From Cryomorphaceae bacterium (GTDB lineage Bacteria > Bacteroidota > Bacteroidia > Flavobacteriales_D > Parvicellaceae): 64,000 bases of DNA. The position numbers and the translations under genes were made by a program. Numbering within the stretch: the stretch's first letter is position 1; each line of letters begins with the position of its first letter. The stretch is taken from positions 248,001 to 312,000 of the forward strand of contig CAJJBV010000002.1 in assembly GCA_905182525.1 (NCBI GenBank). The letters are read 5' to 3'. Under the pieces are notes generated by a model. That model made no database searches and was not told where the DNA came from. It was given only the letters and a program-made list of their open reading frames with translations. Positions 8,093 through 17,821 of the stretch are shown one piece after another.

Positions 8093-9406
8093 TTGGATAT
8101 TTCGTTTATATCAATTTTAAGAGGAATTATTGGGGTTTTACTTGTTATTGCTATTGCCTATGTATTTAGCGAAAAGAGAAGTAAGATTTCTTGGAAAGTC
8201 GTTGGTTATGGTCTTGTTTTTCAAATTTCACTTGCTTTTTTAATTCTAAACCCATTTGGAATTTCATTTCTTGAATATTTTAGACTTGGGTTTGAAATAT
8301 TGGGAAAAGTATTTGTAGCCATACTTGATTTTAGTAGTGCAGGGGCTAGTTTTCTGTTTGGTTCTTTTCTTGATACTGAAAAACATGGCTTTCTTTTTGC
8401 TTTTCAAGTACTTCCTACTATTATTTTCTTTTCTGCCTTAACTAGCCTGCTTTTTTACTTAGGAATTATTCAGAAAGTGGTTTACTTACTTGCATTATTA
8501 ATGACAAAGCTTTTAAAGCTTTCTGGGGCTGAGAGCTTATCAGTAGCTGGTAATATATTTTTAGGCCAAACAGAATCTCCTTTAATGATAAAAGCCTATT
8601 TATCCAAAATGTCAAGATCTGAATTATTATTAGTAATGACAGGCGGAATGGCAACATTAGCTGGTGGAGTATTGGCCGCTTATATTGCTTTTTTAGGAGG
8701 TGACGATCCTTCTGAAAGATTGATTTTTGCCAAACACCTTTTAGCTGCATCTTTTATGGCAGCACCTGGAGCTGTAATAATTTCTAAAATATTAATTCCT
8801 CAAACTGAAAAAATTGATTCCAATATTGAAGTGCCTAAAGAAAAAATTGGAAGTAATATTCTAGATGCTATTTCAAACGGAACTGTTGAGGGATTGAAAT
8901 TAGCAGTAAATGTTGCTTCAATGCTTTTAGTATTTATAGCTTTTCTTGCTATGGCGAATTTCATTTTATTAAAAATTGGAAGTTTAACAGGATTAAATTC
9001 ATTTATTTCTGAATTTAGTAATGGTCAGTTTAATGAATTCTCATTACAGGTTATTCTAGGTTATTTTTTTGCTCCCTTAATGTGGTTGCTTGGGGTTTGT
9101 AGTGAGGATATTACCTTAGTTGGTAGACTTATTGGTGAGAAATTAATTATGACTGAATTTATTGGCTATATTTCCTTAGGAGATTTGAAATCTGCAGGTG
9201 CTTTTACAGAAGAAAAATCTATAACTATGGCTACTTACATGCTTTGTGGATTTGCAAATTTCGCATCAATTGGAATTCAAATTGGAGGAATTGGTTCACT
9301 AGCTCCAACAAAAAGAAAGCTGCTTTCTGAACTTGGGCTAAAAGCTTTATTGGCTGGAACATTGGCCTCACTATTATCAGCTACTATTGTAGGTATGACT
9401 TTTTAA
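8093..9406 (+). CDS. nupC: Concentrative nucleoside transporter, NupC/CNT family
   Basis: 437 residues, a polytopic membrane protein driving nucleoside uptake with a cation gradient. Family marks: VLPTIIFFSALTSLLFYLGI, the substrate loop GQTESPLMIKAYL, MATLAGGVLAAYI, and the carboxy-terminal GFANFASIGIQIGGIGSLAP. The likely start is the TTG at 8093, 5 nt after the lipoprotein stop. No ATG gives the first helix. Its position before thyA and folA fits nucleoside salvage for thymidylate supply. Confidence 0.92.
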   Translation: MDISFISILRGIIGVLLVIAIAYVFSEKRSKISWKVVGYGLVFQISLAFLILNPFGISFLEYFRLGFEILGKVFVAILDFSSAGASFLFGSFLDTEKHGFLFAFQVLPTIIFFSALTSLLFYLGIIQKVVYLLALLMTKLLKLSGAESLSVAGNIFLGQTESPLMIKAYLSKMSRSELLLVMTGGMATLAGGVLAAYIAFLGGDDPSERLIFAKHLLAASFMAAPGAVIISKILIPQTEKIDSNIEVPKEKIGSNILDAISNGTVEGLKLAVNVASMLLVFIAFLAMANFILLKIGSLTGLNSFISEFSNGQFNEFSLQVILGYFFAPLMWLLGVCSEDITLVGRLIGEKLIMTEFIGYISLGDLKSAGAFTEEKSITMATYMLCGFANFASIGIQIGGIGSLAPTKRKLLSELGLKALLAGTLASLLSATIVGMTF

Positions 9407-9483
9407 CTTTCAGTTGATAAGTTTTTAATCCTTTTGACACTTTTTTAATAAATACATTCTATTTTTAAATTCTAAAATTTATA

Positions 9484-10308
9484 ATGAAACAGTACCATAA
9501 ATTATTGAATCATATTCTAGAAAATGGTGTCCAAAAAGGGGATAGAACTGGCACAGGAACTATCAGCACTTTTGGTTACCAAATGAGGTTTGACCTATCT
9601 AAGGGCTTCCCAATGTTAACCACCAAGAAACTTCATTTAAAATCGATTATTCACGAATTACTTTGGTTTATAAAAGGAGATACAAGTATTAAATATTTAA
9701 ATGATAATGATGTTAAAATATGGGACTCTTGGGCCGATGAAAATGGCAACTTAGGTCCAGTTTATGGTCATCAATGGAGGAATTGGAATTCTGACGGAAT
9801 TGATCAAATTAGCATTTTAATTGATCAAATTAAAAACAATCCTAACAGTAGAAGAATGATTGTTTCAGCGTGGAACCCTAGTGTTTTGCCTGACACATCA
9901 AAAAGTTTTTCTGAAAATGTATCCGATAATAAAGCGGCTTTGCCTCCATGTCATGCCTTTTTTCAATTCTATGTTTCAGACGGAAAATTGTCTTGTCAGC
10001 TATACCAAAGAAGTGCAGATACTTTTTTAGGAGTTCCATTTAATATAGCTTCTTACGCTTTATTTACAATAATGATTGCTCAGGTTACTGATCTTGAAGT
10101 TGGAGACTTTATTCATACTTTTGGAGATGTTCATTTATATAACAATCATATTGAACAAGCTAAAGAACAGTTGAGTAGAGAATTTCGTCCTCTTCCAAAG
10201 ATGAAAGTCAACTCAAAAATCAAGAATATTAATGAATTCAAATATGAAGATTTCGAATTAATAAATTATGATCCGCATCCTCATATTAAAGCATCTGTAT
10301 CAATATGA
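9484..10308 (+). CDS. thyA: Thymidylate synthase ThyA
   Basis: 274 residues. It methylates dUMP to dTMP with 5,10-methylene-tetrahydrofolate, producing dihydrofolate. [18 protein letters not shown] is at the amino terminus. The catalytic cysteine (about C156) is in [11 protein letters not shown], followed by [22 protein letters not shown] short insertion precedes the catalytic loop (around [14 protein letters not shown]), making it ten residues longer than E. coli ThyA. It overlaps folA by 4 nt (ATGA), coupling dihydrofolate production with its reduction. Confidence 0.98.
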   Translation: MKQYHKLLNHILENGVQKGDRTGTGTISTFGYQMRFDLSKGFPMLTTKKLHLKSIIHELLWFIKGDTSIKYLNDNDVKIWDSWADENGNLGPVYGHQWRNWNSDGIDQISILIDQIKNNPNSRRMIVSAWNPSVLPDTSKSFSENVSDNKAALPPCHAFFQFYVSDGKLSCQLYQRSADTFLGVPFNIASYALFTIMIAQVTDLEVGDFIHTFGDVHLYNNHIEQAKEQLSREFRPLPKMKVNSKIKNINEFKYEDFELINYDPHPHIKASVSI

Positions 10309-10817
10309 AAATTTCTATAATAGTAGCTATATCTAAGAATAATGTGATTGGAAAGGACAATCAGCTAATATGGAATTTACCAAAAGACATGAAGTTCTTT
10401 ATGGATACTACATTGAATCATCCCGTAATTATGGGTAGAAAGAATTTCGAAAGTATTCCTGAAAAGTATAGACCTCTTAAGAATAGAACTAATATAATTA
10501 TAACTAAAAACAACACCTATAAAGCCGACGGATGCTTAGTTGTAAATACTATTGAAGATAGTTTAACAAAAGCCAAAGAAGATAAGACAGCTAAGGAGAT
10601 TTTTGTAATTGGAGGAGGTCAGATTTATAGAAAATTTTTGGAAGAAAATTTAGTAGATAGAATGTATATTACTCATATAGATGAAACATTCGAAGGAGAT
10701 ACTTTTTTCCCAGAAATAGATTATAAAAATTGGAGTTCAAATGAAATAATAAATCATAAAAAGGATATAAAAAATCCACATGATTTTAGAGTTGTTGTCT
10801 ACAATAAGAAAAGCTAG
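10305..10817 (+). CDS. folA: Dihydrofolate reductase
   Basis: 170 residues. It reduces dihydrofolate to tetrahydrofolate with NADPH, recycling the ThyA product. Signature: [20 protein letters not shown] with the LPKDMKFF segment carrying the catalytic acidic residue, [14 protein letters not shown], and the glycine-rich [11 protein letters not shown]. It overlaps thyA by 4 nt and ends tail to tail with clpX in a shared CTAG, where TAG is the stop on both strands. Confidence 0.97.
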   Translation: MKISIIVAISKNNVIGKDNQLIWNLPKDMKFFMDTTLNHPVIMGRKNFESIPEKYRPLKNRTNIIITKNNTYKADGCLVVNTIEDSLTKAKEDKTAKEIFVIGGGQIYRKFLEENLVDRMYITHIDETFEGDTFFPEIDYKNWSSNEIINHKKDIKNPHDFRVVVYNKKS

Positions 10818-12052
10818 GCTACTTTCAACTTGCTGACTTTTGATTTTGAAAATTGTTTTTCAGCATAAGAAAGATCAATAATCAATTCTTTAATATCCTT
10901 ATCTGGGGCATTAAACATTGAATCTGTAAGAATTGCCTCGCAAATTGACCTAAGTCCCCTTGCCCCTAGGTTCAATAAAATAGCTTTATCTACAATAAAT
11001 TCTAAAACTTCTTTCTTTATGATTAAATTAATGTCATCCATTTCAAACAATTTTATATACTGCTTGGTTAATGCATTTTGAGGGTCGGTAAGAATACTTA
11101 ATAAAGTTTCTTTATTTAAAGGATGTAAATAAGTTAAAACAGGGAATCTTCCAATAAGTTCCGGAATTAATCCATATTTCTTAACATCCAGCTGATTAAC
11201 ATGAGAAAGCATAATTTCATTATTAAACTCTTCACCTGGAATTGTACTAAATCCAATAGACTGACTTTTTACTCTTCTTTCAATTATTTTTGAAATCCCA
11301 TCAAAAGCACCTCCACAAATAAAAAGTATATTTTTGGTGTCTATTTGAATCATTTTTTGCTCAGGATGTTTTCTGCCCCCTTGAGGCGGAACATTTACTT
11401 GAGCACCTTCCAAAAGTTTAAGCATTGCTTGTTGAACACCTTCTCCTGAAACATCTCTAGTTATTGAAGGATTGTCACTTTTTCTGGCAACTTTATCAAT
11501 TTCGTCAATAAAAACAATTCCTCTTTGTGCAGATTGAACATCATAATCAGCAGCTTGCAATAATCTAGAAAGTATACTTTCAACGTCTTCACCAACGTAG
11601 CCAGCTTCAGTTAATACAGTTGCATCAGCTATGCAAAAAGGTACATTTAAAAGATCGGCAATAGACTTAGCAAGTAAAGTTTTTCCAGTTCCTGTTTCTC
11701 CAACCATAATAATATTTGATTTTTCAATCTCAATATTATCTTTTGTTTTATTTTTTTGTAATAATCTTTTATAATGGTTGTATACAGCTACAGAAAGCAC
11801 TTTTTTTGCTTCATCTTGTCCAATTACATGAAGACTTAAATTTTGTACAATTTCCTTAGGGGTAAGAAGTTTAAGAGTTTTTTCAATTTCATCTTTAGAC
11901 TTTACACCACCTTCTTCCTTAACAATAGAATGTGCTTGAGTAATACAAGAATCACAAATATGACCAGTTATCCCAGCAATTAGAACATTAACCTCTTTTT
12001 TTTCTCTGCCACAAAAAGAGCATCTTATACTTTCTTCAGTTGGTTTTGACAT
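10814..12052 (-). CDS. clpX: ATP-dependent Clp protease ATP-binding subunit ClpX
   Basis: 412 residues. It is the AAA+ unfoldase feeding ClpP. The amino-terminal zinc-binding domain has Cys 11, 14, 33 and 36. Walker A GETGTGKT is at about 118-125 and Walker B FIDEID at 181-186. The pore loop GYVGEDVESILSRLL and sensor segments around RFPVLTYLHPL are intact. It lies 3 nt after clpP in the tig-clpP-clpX order common in bacteria. Confidence 0.98.
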   Translation of the reverse strand: MSKPTEESIRCSFCGREKKEVNVLIAGITGHICDSCITQAHSIVKEEGGVKSKDEIEKTLKLLTPKEIVQNLSLHVIGQDEAKKVLSVAVYNHYKRLLQKNKTKDNIEIEKSNIIMVGETGTGKTLLAKSIADLLNVPFCIADATVLTEAGYVGEDVESILSRLLQAADYDVQSAQRGIVFIDEIDKVARKSDNPSITRDVSGEGVQQAMLKLLEGAQVNVPPQGGRKHPEQKMIQIDTKNILFICGGAFDGISKIIERRVKSQSIGFSTIPGEEFNNEIMLSHVNQLDVKKYGLIPELIGRFPVLTYLHPLNKETLLSILTDPQNALTKQYIKLFEMDDINLIIKKEVLEFIVDKAILLNLGARGLRSICEAILTDSMFNAPDKDIKELIIDLSYAEKQFSKSKVSKLKVA

Positions 12053-12055
12053 TTG

Positions 12056-12739
12056 TTAATTTCTAGTTAGTACTTCATCAATCATACCATAGTCTTTAGC
12101 TTCTTGAGAAGTCATCCAGTAATCTCTATCACTATCTTTCCAAACAGTCTTGTAATCTTTTTTGGTGTGATGAGAAATAATATCATAAAGTTCTTTTTTT
12201 AATTTTTGAATTTCTCTAGCTGTAATTTCTATATCTGATGCTTGACCTTGAGCACCTCCAAGTGGTTGATGAATCATAACTCTAGAATGCTTTAATCCTG
12301 TTCTCTTACCATCTTTTCCAGCACATAACAATACTGCACCCATTGAAGCAGCCATTCCAATACATATTGTAGATACATCTGGTTTTATATATTGCATCGT
12401 GTCGTATATTCCAAGTCCAGCATATACTGAACCTCCTGGAGAATTGATGTAAATTTGAATGTCTCTTTTAGCATCAATTGATTCTAAAAAAAGTAATTGA
12501 GCGGTAATAATATTTGCAACATAATCGTCAATAGCAGTTCCTAGAAAAATAATTCTATCCATCATTAGTCTGGAAAAAACATCCATAACAGCAACATTCA
12601 TTTGTCTTTCTTCAATGATATTTGGTGTCATTCCAACTGGAACATTGGGAAGGATTGAGCTGTAGCTGTCTAAAGTCGAGCTTGATATTCCCATGTGTTT
12701 TATGGCGTACTTTCTGAATTCTTCACTACTATTATTCAT
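12056..12739 (-). CDS. clpP: ATP-dependent Clp protease proteolytic subunit ClpP
   Basis: 227 residues, a self-compartmentalising serine protease. The catalytic serine (about S132) is in GMAASMGAVLL and the histidine (about H157) in RVMIHQPLGGAQGQ. The oligomerisation segment QLLFLESIDAKRDIQIYINSP is split by its usual break. The amino-terminal 40 residues exceed the mature family length and may include a processed propeptide. It lies between tig and clpX in one operon. Confidence 0.98.
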   Translation of the reverse strand: MNNSSEEFRKYAIKHMGISSSTLDSYSSILPNVPVGMTPNIIEERQMNVAVMDVFSRLMMDRIIFLGTAIDDYVANIITAQLLFLESIDAKRDIQIYINSPGGSVYAGLGIYDTMQYIKPDVSTICIGMAASMGAVLLCAGKDGKRTGLKHSRVMIHQPLGGAQGQASDIEITAREIQKLKKELYDIISHHTKKDYKTVWKDSDRDYWMTSQEAKDYGMIDEVLTRN

Positions 12740-12766
12740 ATATAATCTTTTTATAAAGTTAGAAAT

Positions 12767-14125
12767 TTATTGATTTAGCTCGGCAACCTTTTTAGTAAAA
12801 TCTTCATGAGCTATAAACTTATCATTAATCTTTAAAGTAACTTTTAAATATTCCATTACTTTTTTATCATAAATCATATCGTTTATTTTTCTAGCTTCAT
12901 CATTATTAGAAAGTACTTTTTGAGCTGTCTTTTTTAATTCTTCTTCGGAAGGAATCATCATTCCATACTGAACATACTGATTTCCCATAAGATCCATAGT
13001 GAATTTGAGCAACTCTTCACCATCTACTTTTAAATTTTGATCTTTAATAATTAAATTTTCAATTAGTTGCCACTTAAGTCCTTCTGCGTATCTAATGTAA
13101 TCTTTGTCTATATCCTCTTTTTTAGCTTCTTTATTAGAAGATAAAATCCATTTTTTTAAAAATTCGTCAGGTAATTTTATTCTAAGTTTTTTAATTAAAG
13201 TTTTAGAAATATCATTTTTCAAGAGTCTGTCAATATCCCCATCAAACATTTTATTTAAATCTTGCTCAACCTTACTTCGGAACTCTTCGATAGTTTTGGC
13301 TTCTCCAGGACCATATATTTTATCAAAAAGTGCGACATCAATATTTGATGGCTCTAGTGTTTTCACCTCATTAACAGTCATGAAAACATCATTTCTATAA
13401 TTTTGAGCTCTTTCTTTGTCAATACCTAACATAGCAGCCATATCAGCATCTCCTCTTGAAATTTTCTTGGGATCGAATTGAAAATCATCTTGCGGTTTAC
13501 AACCTAAAAGTTTTTTCTTTGACTTTTTATCTTCTATGAATTCTAAAGAAACAGTAGAACTTTGATTAAACCCTTCTTGAACAATATTTCCATCTTCATC
13601 AAGTTCTTTAAAATTTGCCATAACCATATCTCTCTCACCAGCTTTTTCTACACTTACTAACTTTCCATATCTTCTTGCAAAGTCATCCATTTGCTTGTCG
13701 ATTAAAGCTTCATTTACTTTTGGTTGGTATTTAGTATATTTAAGTCTACCAGGTAAATCAAGTACAATTTCAGGAGCAAGCCCTAATTCATAATTAAATT
13801 CAAAGTCGCTTGGATTATTCCAATCTATTTTAGTTTTAGTTTCGTCAATTGGTAGCGGATTTCCTAGAATATTTAAACTGTTTCCAGTGATATGGTCATA
13901 AATAGACTTATTTAAAAGTTTATCAATTTCGTCTGCCAAAATAGAAGGACCATATTTTTTTTTAATAATTCCTGTTGGAACGTGACCTTTCCTAAATCCA
14001 GGAAGTTGCATTTGTTTCCTGTGTGTCTTTAAAGAAGCCTCATATGGGGCATTATAATCTTCGTTGGTAATTTTAACAGTTAAAATAGCATTTAAGGAAT
14101 CTATTTTTTTGATATTAACATCCAT
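12767..14125 (-). CDS. tig: Trigger factor (ribosome-associated chaperone)
   Basis: 452 residues. Trigger factor binds the ribosome near the exit tunnel and shields nascent chains. The ribosome-binding signature is GFRKGHVPTGIIKKKYG (about residues 44-60), followed by a peptidyl-prolyl isomerase-like middle domain and a long helical carboxy-terminal domain. The sequence is divergent, as usual in Bacteroidota, with a weak PPIase segment. It is first in the tig-clpP-clpX operon, behind the tRNA-Leu gene and a hairpin. Confidence 0.93.
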   Translation of the reverse strand: MDVNIKKIDSLNAILTVKITNEDYNAPYEASLKTHRKQMQLPGFRKGHVPTGIIKKKYGPSILADEIDKLLNKSIYDHITGNSLNILGNPLPIDETKTKIDWNNPSDFEFNYELGLAPEIVLDLPGRLKYTKYQPKVNEALIDKQMDDFARRYGKLVSVEKAGERDMVMANFKELDEDGNIVQEGFNQSSTVSLEFIEDKKSKKKLLGCKPQDDFQFDPKKISRGDADMAAMLGIDKERAQNYRNDVFMTVNEVKTLEPSNIDVALFDKIYGPGEAKTIEEFRSKVEQDLNKMFDGDIDRLLKNDISKTLIKKLRIKLPDEFLKKWILSSNKEAKKEDIDKDYIRYAEGLKWQLIENLIIKDQNLKVDGEELLKFTMDLMGNQYVQYGMMIPSEEELKKTAQKVLSNNDEARKINDMIYDKKVMEYLKVTLKINDKFIAHEDFTKKVAELNQ

Positions 14126-14143
14126 GTCTTTTATTTAATATAA

Positions 14144-14174
14144 AAATGGCATAAAGCTTTTCCTTATGCCATTT
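14144..14174 (-). terminator. Hairpin between tRNA-Leu and tig
   Basis: Perfect 11-bp inverted repeat (AAATGGCATAA and TTATGCCATTT) around a 9-nt loop. On the minus strand it follows the tRNA gene by 10 nt and is trailed by a T-rich stretch. It is a plausible intrinsic terminator or processing signal separating the tRNA from tig. Confidence 0.65.
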
Positions 14175-14184
14175 GATTATTTAG

Positions 14185-14266
14185 TACGGGTGAAGGGAGT
14201 CGAACCCCCACACCTTTCGGCACTAGATCCTAAGTCTAGCGTGTCTACCAATTCCACCACACCCGC
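14185..14266 (-). tRNA. tRNA-Leu (anticodon UAG)
   Basis: 82 nt with a seven-pair acceptor stem (GCGGGTG with CACCCGT, one G-T at the end) and discriminator A. The D arm is GGTAGACAC. The anticodon stem CTAGA/TCTAG encloses CTTAGGA, giving anticodon TAG. There is a class II variable arm and a T arm with GGTTCGACTCC. The long variable arm and A discriminator fit leucine. CCA is not encoded. It lies directly upstream of tig. Confidence 0.95.
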
Positions 14267-14377
14267 ATTTATAGTAATGCTTTTAAAAAGCAGTTTGCAA
14301 ATTTATTCAATTTTATCAAATAGAAAAGCTCAAAAATAATTTTCTGCTACCTTTACATTCATATTTTTATAAATAAC

Positions 14378-15271
14378 ATGCTATCAATAGATTTTTCTGA
14401 AATAGGCCTTCCTAAGTCTCATCATTATTTATTAGGCGCTATTGGTCCAAGACCAATTTGTTTTGCAAGCACTTTAGATGATAAAGGCAACCCAAATTTA
14501 GCTCCCTTTTCATTTTTTAATGTTTTTAGTTCTAACCCTCCAATTGCTATTTTTTCTCCATCTAGAAGTGGGAGAACCGGTGAACATAAAGACACTTTTC
14601 ATAATGTTAAAAAAACAAAAGAAGTAGTTATTAATTTAGTAGATTTTAAAATGGCAGAACAAATGTCTCTGGCAAGTTCACCGTATTCACCAGAAATTGA
14701 TGAGTTTATAAAAAGTGGGTTAACGCCAATAAAATCCGAAAAAATTAAGCCATTTAGAGTTAAAGAATCGCCTATACAGTTAGAGTGTGAAGTAATAGAA
14801 ATTAAAGAATTAGGAAATGAAGGAGGCGCTGGAAACTTAATTATTTGTAAAATTTTAAAAATGCACATTGCTAAAAGACTTCTTAACGATAAGCAAATGA
14901 TAGATCAAGAAAAATTAGATCTAATAGCAAGAATGGGAGGGGATTGGTATTGTAGAACGGATAAAAATTCAATGTTTGAAATTAAAAAACCAATGACTTC
15001 AAAAGGGATAGGGTTTGATGAACTTCCTAACGAAATTTTAAATAGTAGTATTTTATCAGGAAATGACCTTGGCAAATTAGCTGGCATTGAAACTTTGCCT
15101 GACGAAACAAAAGTTAATGACTTTAAACTAATAGAGCTTAGTGATGTTTTTTTAAAATATGAAGATAATGCTTCTGCACTTGAAAAAGAATTACATCAAA
15201 AAGCGAAAGATTTTTTACTTAACAATGAACTGGAAGCAGCATGGAAAACATTACTTTCGTTCAACAATTAA
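14378..15271 (+). CDS. Flavin reductase-like domain protein
   Basis: 297 residues. The first 190 form an FMN-binding split-barrel of the flavin reductase-like family: LLGAIGPRPICFASTLDDKG, then APFSFFNVFSSNPPI and KTKEVVINLV. The remaining 100 residues are a Bacteroidota-type extension with GDWYCRTD and a helical tail. The enzyme probably binds FMN and reduces flavin or an unknown acceptor with NAD(P)H. The natural substrate is unknown. DUF3127 follows by 6 nt. Confidence 0.85.
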   Translation: MLSIDFSEIGLPKSHHYLLGAIGPRPICFASTLDDKGNPNLAPFSFFNVFSSNPPIAIFSPSRSGRTGEHKDTFHNVKKTKEVVINLVDFKMAEQMSLASSPYSPEIDEFIKSGLTPIKSEKIKPFRVKESPIQLECEVIEIKELGNEGGAGNLIICKILKMHIAKRLLNDKQMIDQEKLDLIARMGGDWYCRTDKNSMFEIKKPMTSKGIGFDELPNEILNSSILSGNDLGKLAGIETLPDETKVNDFKLIELSDVFLKYEDNASALEKELHQKAKDFLLNNELEAAWKTLLSFNN

Positions 15272-15277
15272 ATAGAT

Positions 15278-15622
15278 ATGGAACTTAAAATAAATGGTAA
15301 GATTAAGCTAATTATGGATTCACAATCTTGGGATTCAGGCTTTACAAAAAGAGAATTTGTAGTTACAACAAACGAGCAATATCCTCAGGATGTGAAATTA
15401 GAGTTTATAAAAGATAAAACAACTTTACTGGACGGACTTTCCGAAGGGGAAGAGGTTGAAGTTTCGTTTAACGTTCGAGGTAATGAATATAATGGAAAAT
15501 ACTATGTTAATTTACAGGCCTGGAGATTGACCAAAGTTGAGAGTAATTCCAATACGGATTCTGGACCTCCTGAACCTGATTTTGAGCCAGCTGGAGATCA
15601 AGACGATGATTTACCATTTTAA
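15278..15622 (+). CDS. DUF3127 family protein
   Basis: 114 residues. The compact beta-rich part has KLIMDSQSWDSGFTKREFVV and EEVEVSFNVRGNEYNGKYYVN, ending in LQAWRLTKVE. This matches DUF3127, which resembles an OB fold. An acidic tail (PDFEPAGDQDDDLPF) ends like that of single-strand DNA-binding proteins. A role in nucleic-acid binding is therefore a reasonable guess but not shown. It follows the flavin reductase-like gene by 6 nt. Confidence 0.88.
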   Translation: MELKINGKIKLIMDSQSWDSGFTKREFVVTTNEQYPQDVKLEFIKDKTTLLDGLSEGEEVEVSFNVRGNEYNGKYYVNLQAWRLTKVESNSNTDSGPPEPDFEPAGDQDDDLPF

Positions 15623-15638
15623 TTAAAATTAATTCTTA

Positions 15639-17030
15639 ATGACCCTGCTTGAAAAATACATCAAAGGGGTGCGTTTCTTTTTACCTACGCCTTTTAGCAT
15701 TGCTTTATTGCTAACTAGTTTTGTAATGGCTTTTGCAATGTTTTGGCCATGGCATAATTCCTTGGATGGTTATAACAATTGGTCCGAAAAATCTTCTCTT
15801 CTTTTAAATTATTGGTATGAAGGTCTTTGGAACTCTGCTGGATTAGCATTTGCAATTCAAATGATGCTAATGCTTCTTTTAGGTCATGTATTGGCCCTAA
15901 GCCCAATTGTAAATAGATTCATAAGTAAGCTTCTTCCTATTTGTTCAAATAATGCCAAAAGTGCATTTATAATAACATTATTTACCTTAATTATTAGTTG
16001 GTTTAATTGGGGCTTAGGGTTGGTTTTTGGTGCAATTTTTTGTAAAAAAATAATGCACTATGCTAGTGAAAAAGGCATTGCTTTAAATGCTGGACTAATG
16101 GGGGCAGCTGGTTATTGTGGATTAATGATTTGGCATGGTGGAATATCCGGATCTTCATTAATTAAAATAACGGAGCCTGGTCACTTAGCTTCATTAGCAA
16201 GTGCTAATATAAAAGAACACATTCCAGAAATAATTGATTTTAACAGCACTGTTTTTTCTAGTATGAATTTGGCAGTTACCCTATCGCTATTAATTACTCT
16301 TCCTTTAACAATGTTTTTGATTGGAAAAAGAGTGAGTACAAGTATTCCAAAGATGAAAAGTGAGCTAACAAATAATGCTTTAGAAAATAATCTAATTGGG
16401 GCTGAAATCTTAGACTATTCACTAATTACAGGTAGAATTATTGGTTTTCTAATTTGTTTATTTTGTGTTTATTTTGCTTTTAAAGATCCAAACACCTCTT
16501 CTTTTCATTTTATAACTCCAAATTATTTAAACACCATGCTACTTGGATTGGGTATTTTTTTTCATGGAAGCATTATTAAATTCATAAAATCTACAGAGAC
16601 AGCAATTGGTGGAACTGTTGGTATTCTAATTCAATTTCCCTTATATTTTGGCATAATGGGTATTTTTAAATCTACAGGTATAATTAATGATTTATCTTAT
16701 TTTTTCCAAGAATTATCCAATGAATATACTTACCCTATTTACACCTTTATTAGTGCATCAATTATTAATTTTTTTGTTCCTAGTGGTGGTGGACAGTGGT
16801 ATATCCAAGGGCCATTAATTATTCAGTCTTCCTTGGAGATGGGAATTCCTCTAAGTAAAAGTATTATGGCCTTTGCTTACGGAGATCAATTAACTAATAT
16901 GATGCAACCTTTTTGGGCACTTCCTTTATTGGGGATTACTGGACTTAAAGCAAAAGATATACTTCCATATACTTTAATAATGATGTTGGTTGGATTCGTC
17001 CTCTTCTTTTTAGGCCTCACAGTATTCTAA
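15639..17030 (+). CDS. Short-chain fatty acid transporter, AtoE family
   Basis: 463 residues, a polytopic membrane protein. It shows the AtoE/TIGR00366-type features: RFFLPTPFSIALLLT near the amino terminus, GLVFGAIFCKKI, YCGLMIWHGGISGSSLI, and the carboxy-terminal SIINFFVPSGGGQWYIQGPLI with GDQLTNMMQPFWALPLLGI. The family is proposed to import short-chain fatty acids such as acetoacetate or butyrate. The substrate here is inferred from family only. It starts 16 nt after DUF3127. Confidence 0.9.
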   Translation: MTLLEKYIKGVRFFLPTPFSIALLLTSFVMAFAMFWPWHNSLDGYNNWSEKSSLLLNYWYEGLWNSAGLAFAIQMMLMLLLGHVLALSPIVNRFISKLLPICSNNAKSAFIITLFTLIISWFNWGLGLVFGAIFCKKIMHYASEKGIALNAGLMGAAGYCGLMIWHGGISGSSLIKITEPGHLASLASANIKEHIPEIIDFNSTVFSSMNLAVTLSLLITLPLTMFLIGKRVSTSIPKMKSELTNNALENNLIGAEILDYSLITGRIIGFLICLFCVYFAFKDPNTSSFHFITPNYLNTMLLGLGIFFHGSIIKFIKSTETAIGGTVGILIQFPLYFGIMGIFKSTGIINDLSYFFQELSNEYTYPIYTFISASIINFFVPSGGGQWYIQGPLIIQSSLEMGIPLSKSIMAFAYGDQLTNMMQPFWALPLLGITGLKAKDILPYTLIMMLVGFVLFFLGLTVF

Positions 17031-17356
17031 TTTTAAAGTCAATCGGCCAAAAGTATTGTTGTTGAATAATCATGGATAATTCTTAACAAAACCATATTAT
17101 TTAAAATAATAAGTCATTATAAAAACCTGCTAAATTTCTATTCATATTTCACTGTTCTTTATTAAGTTCTTAAAATATATTTAGGTAGCCCCCCCCCTTA
17201 TTAACACCTGTTTTTTTAAAATTATCCAATTTTTTTTTTAGATTTACACTTTATAAATAAATCAATTTTTTGGTTATTTATTTAACCTTGGCTAGTTCAT
17301 ATTCTTCTCTCTTCATTTGGGTCGACTTTAGACGAATCTATTAAAGATTTTCACAT
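17031..17356 (+). other. 326-nt intergenic region upstream of the T9SS/collagen-like pair
   Basis: No ORF. It contains a run of nine C (17189-17197), the longest C-homopolymer I noticed, and a run of ten T (17230-17239). The T-run is followed directly by TAGATTTA (17239-17246), one base off the Bacteroidota -7 element. A promoter for the downstream surface proteins probably lies here. Length changes in either tract would alter promoter spacing. Confidence 0.5.
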
Positions 17357-17821
17357 ATGAAGAAACACTTATTTCTATTTTTTTTACTTTTTGTAACATT
17401 ATTTGTAAAATCACAAGAAGTCATATCCACTCAAGGTGATTCTTACACTGATTCATCTGCAGCTATAGATTTCACTATTGGTGAGGTAGTTACTTTTACT
17501 GGAACAAGTTCTGAAAATAACCTTACCCAAGGGTTTCACCAAACCAACTGGGGTTTTGTAAGTATTGAAGATCACGTTCCTAGCTATGAAGCAATTATAT
17601 ATCCAAACCCAACAGAAGATTTTTTAAATATTAAAGCAAGTTTATATGAAGATGTAAGCTATGTATTGTACGATGAAATGGGAAAGCTCATTTTACAGGG
17701 CAGGCTTTTAAGTGAACAAACTGCTTTAGAAGTGAGTCCGTTAGCTACTGGACGTTACTCCCTAGTTTTAAGTAACTCAAAAGAGAATTTAAAGACATTC
17801 AATATTATTAAAACAAGATAA
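17357..17821 (+). CDS. Small secreted protein with T9SS type A sorting domain
   Basis: 154 residues. A signal peptide (MKKHLFLFFLLFVTLFVKSQ) is followed by a short segment with TQGDSYTDSSAAIDFTIGEV and LTQGFHQT. This pattern is common in Bacteroidota proteins that sit next to surface adhesins. From about residue 75 there is a Por-secretion carboxy-terminal domain: IYPNPTEDFLNIKA, then VLYDEMGKLIL and ATGRYSLVL. The domain should direct export through the outer membrane by the type IX system and attachment to the surface. It ends 10 nt before the giant collagen-like gene, and the two are almost certainly one operon. No enzyme domain is seen. Confidence 0.85.
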   Translation: MKKHLFLFFLLFVTLFVKSQEVISTQGDSYTDSSAAIDFTIGEVVTFTGTSSENNLTQGFHQTNWGFVSIEDHVPSYEAIIYPNPTEDFLNIKASLYEDVSYVLYDEMGKLILQGRLLSEQTALEVSPLATGRYSLVLSNSKENLKTFNIIKTR

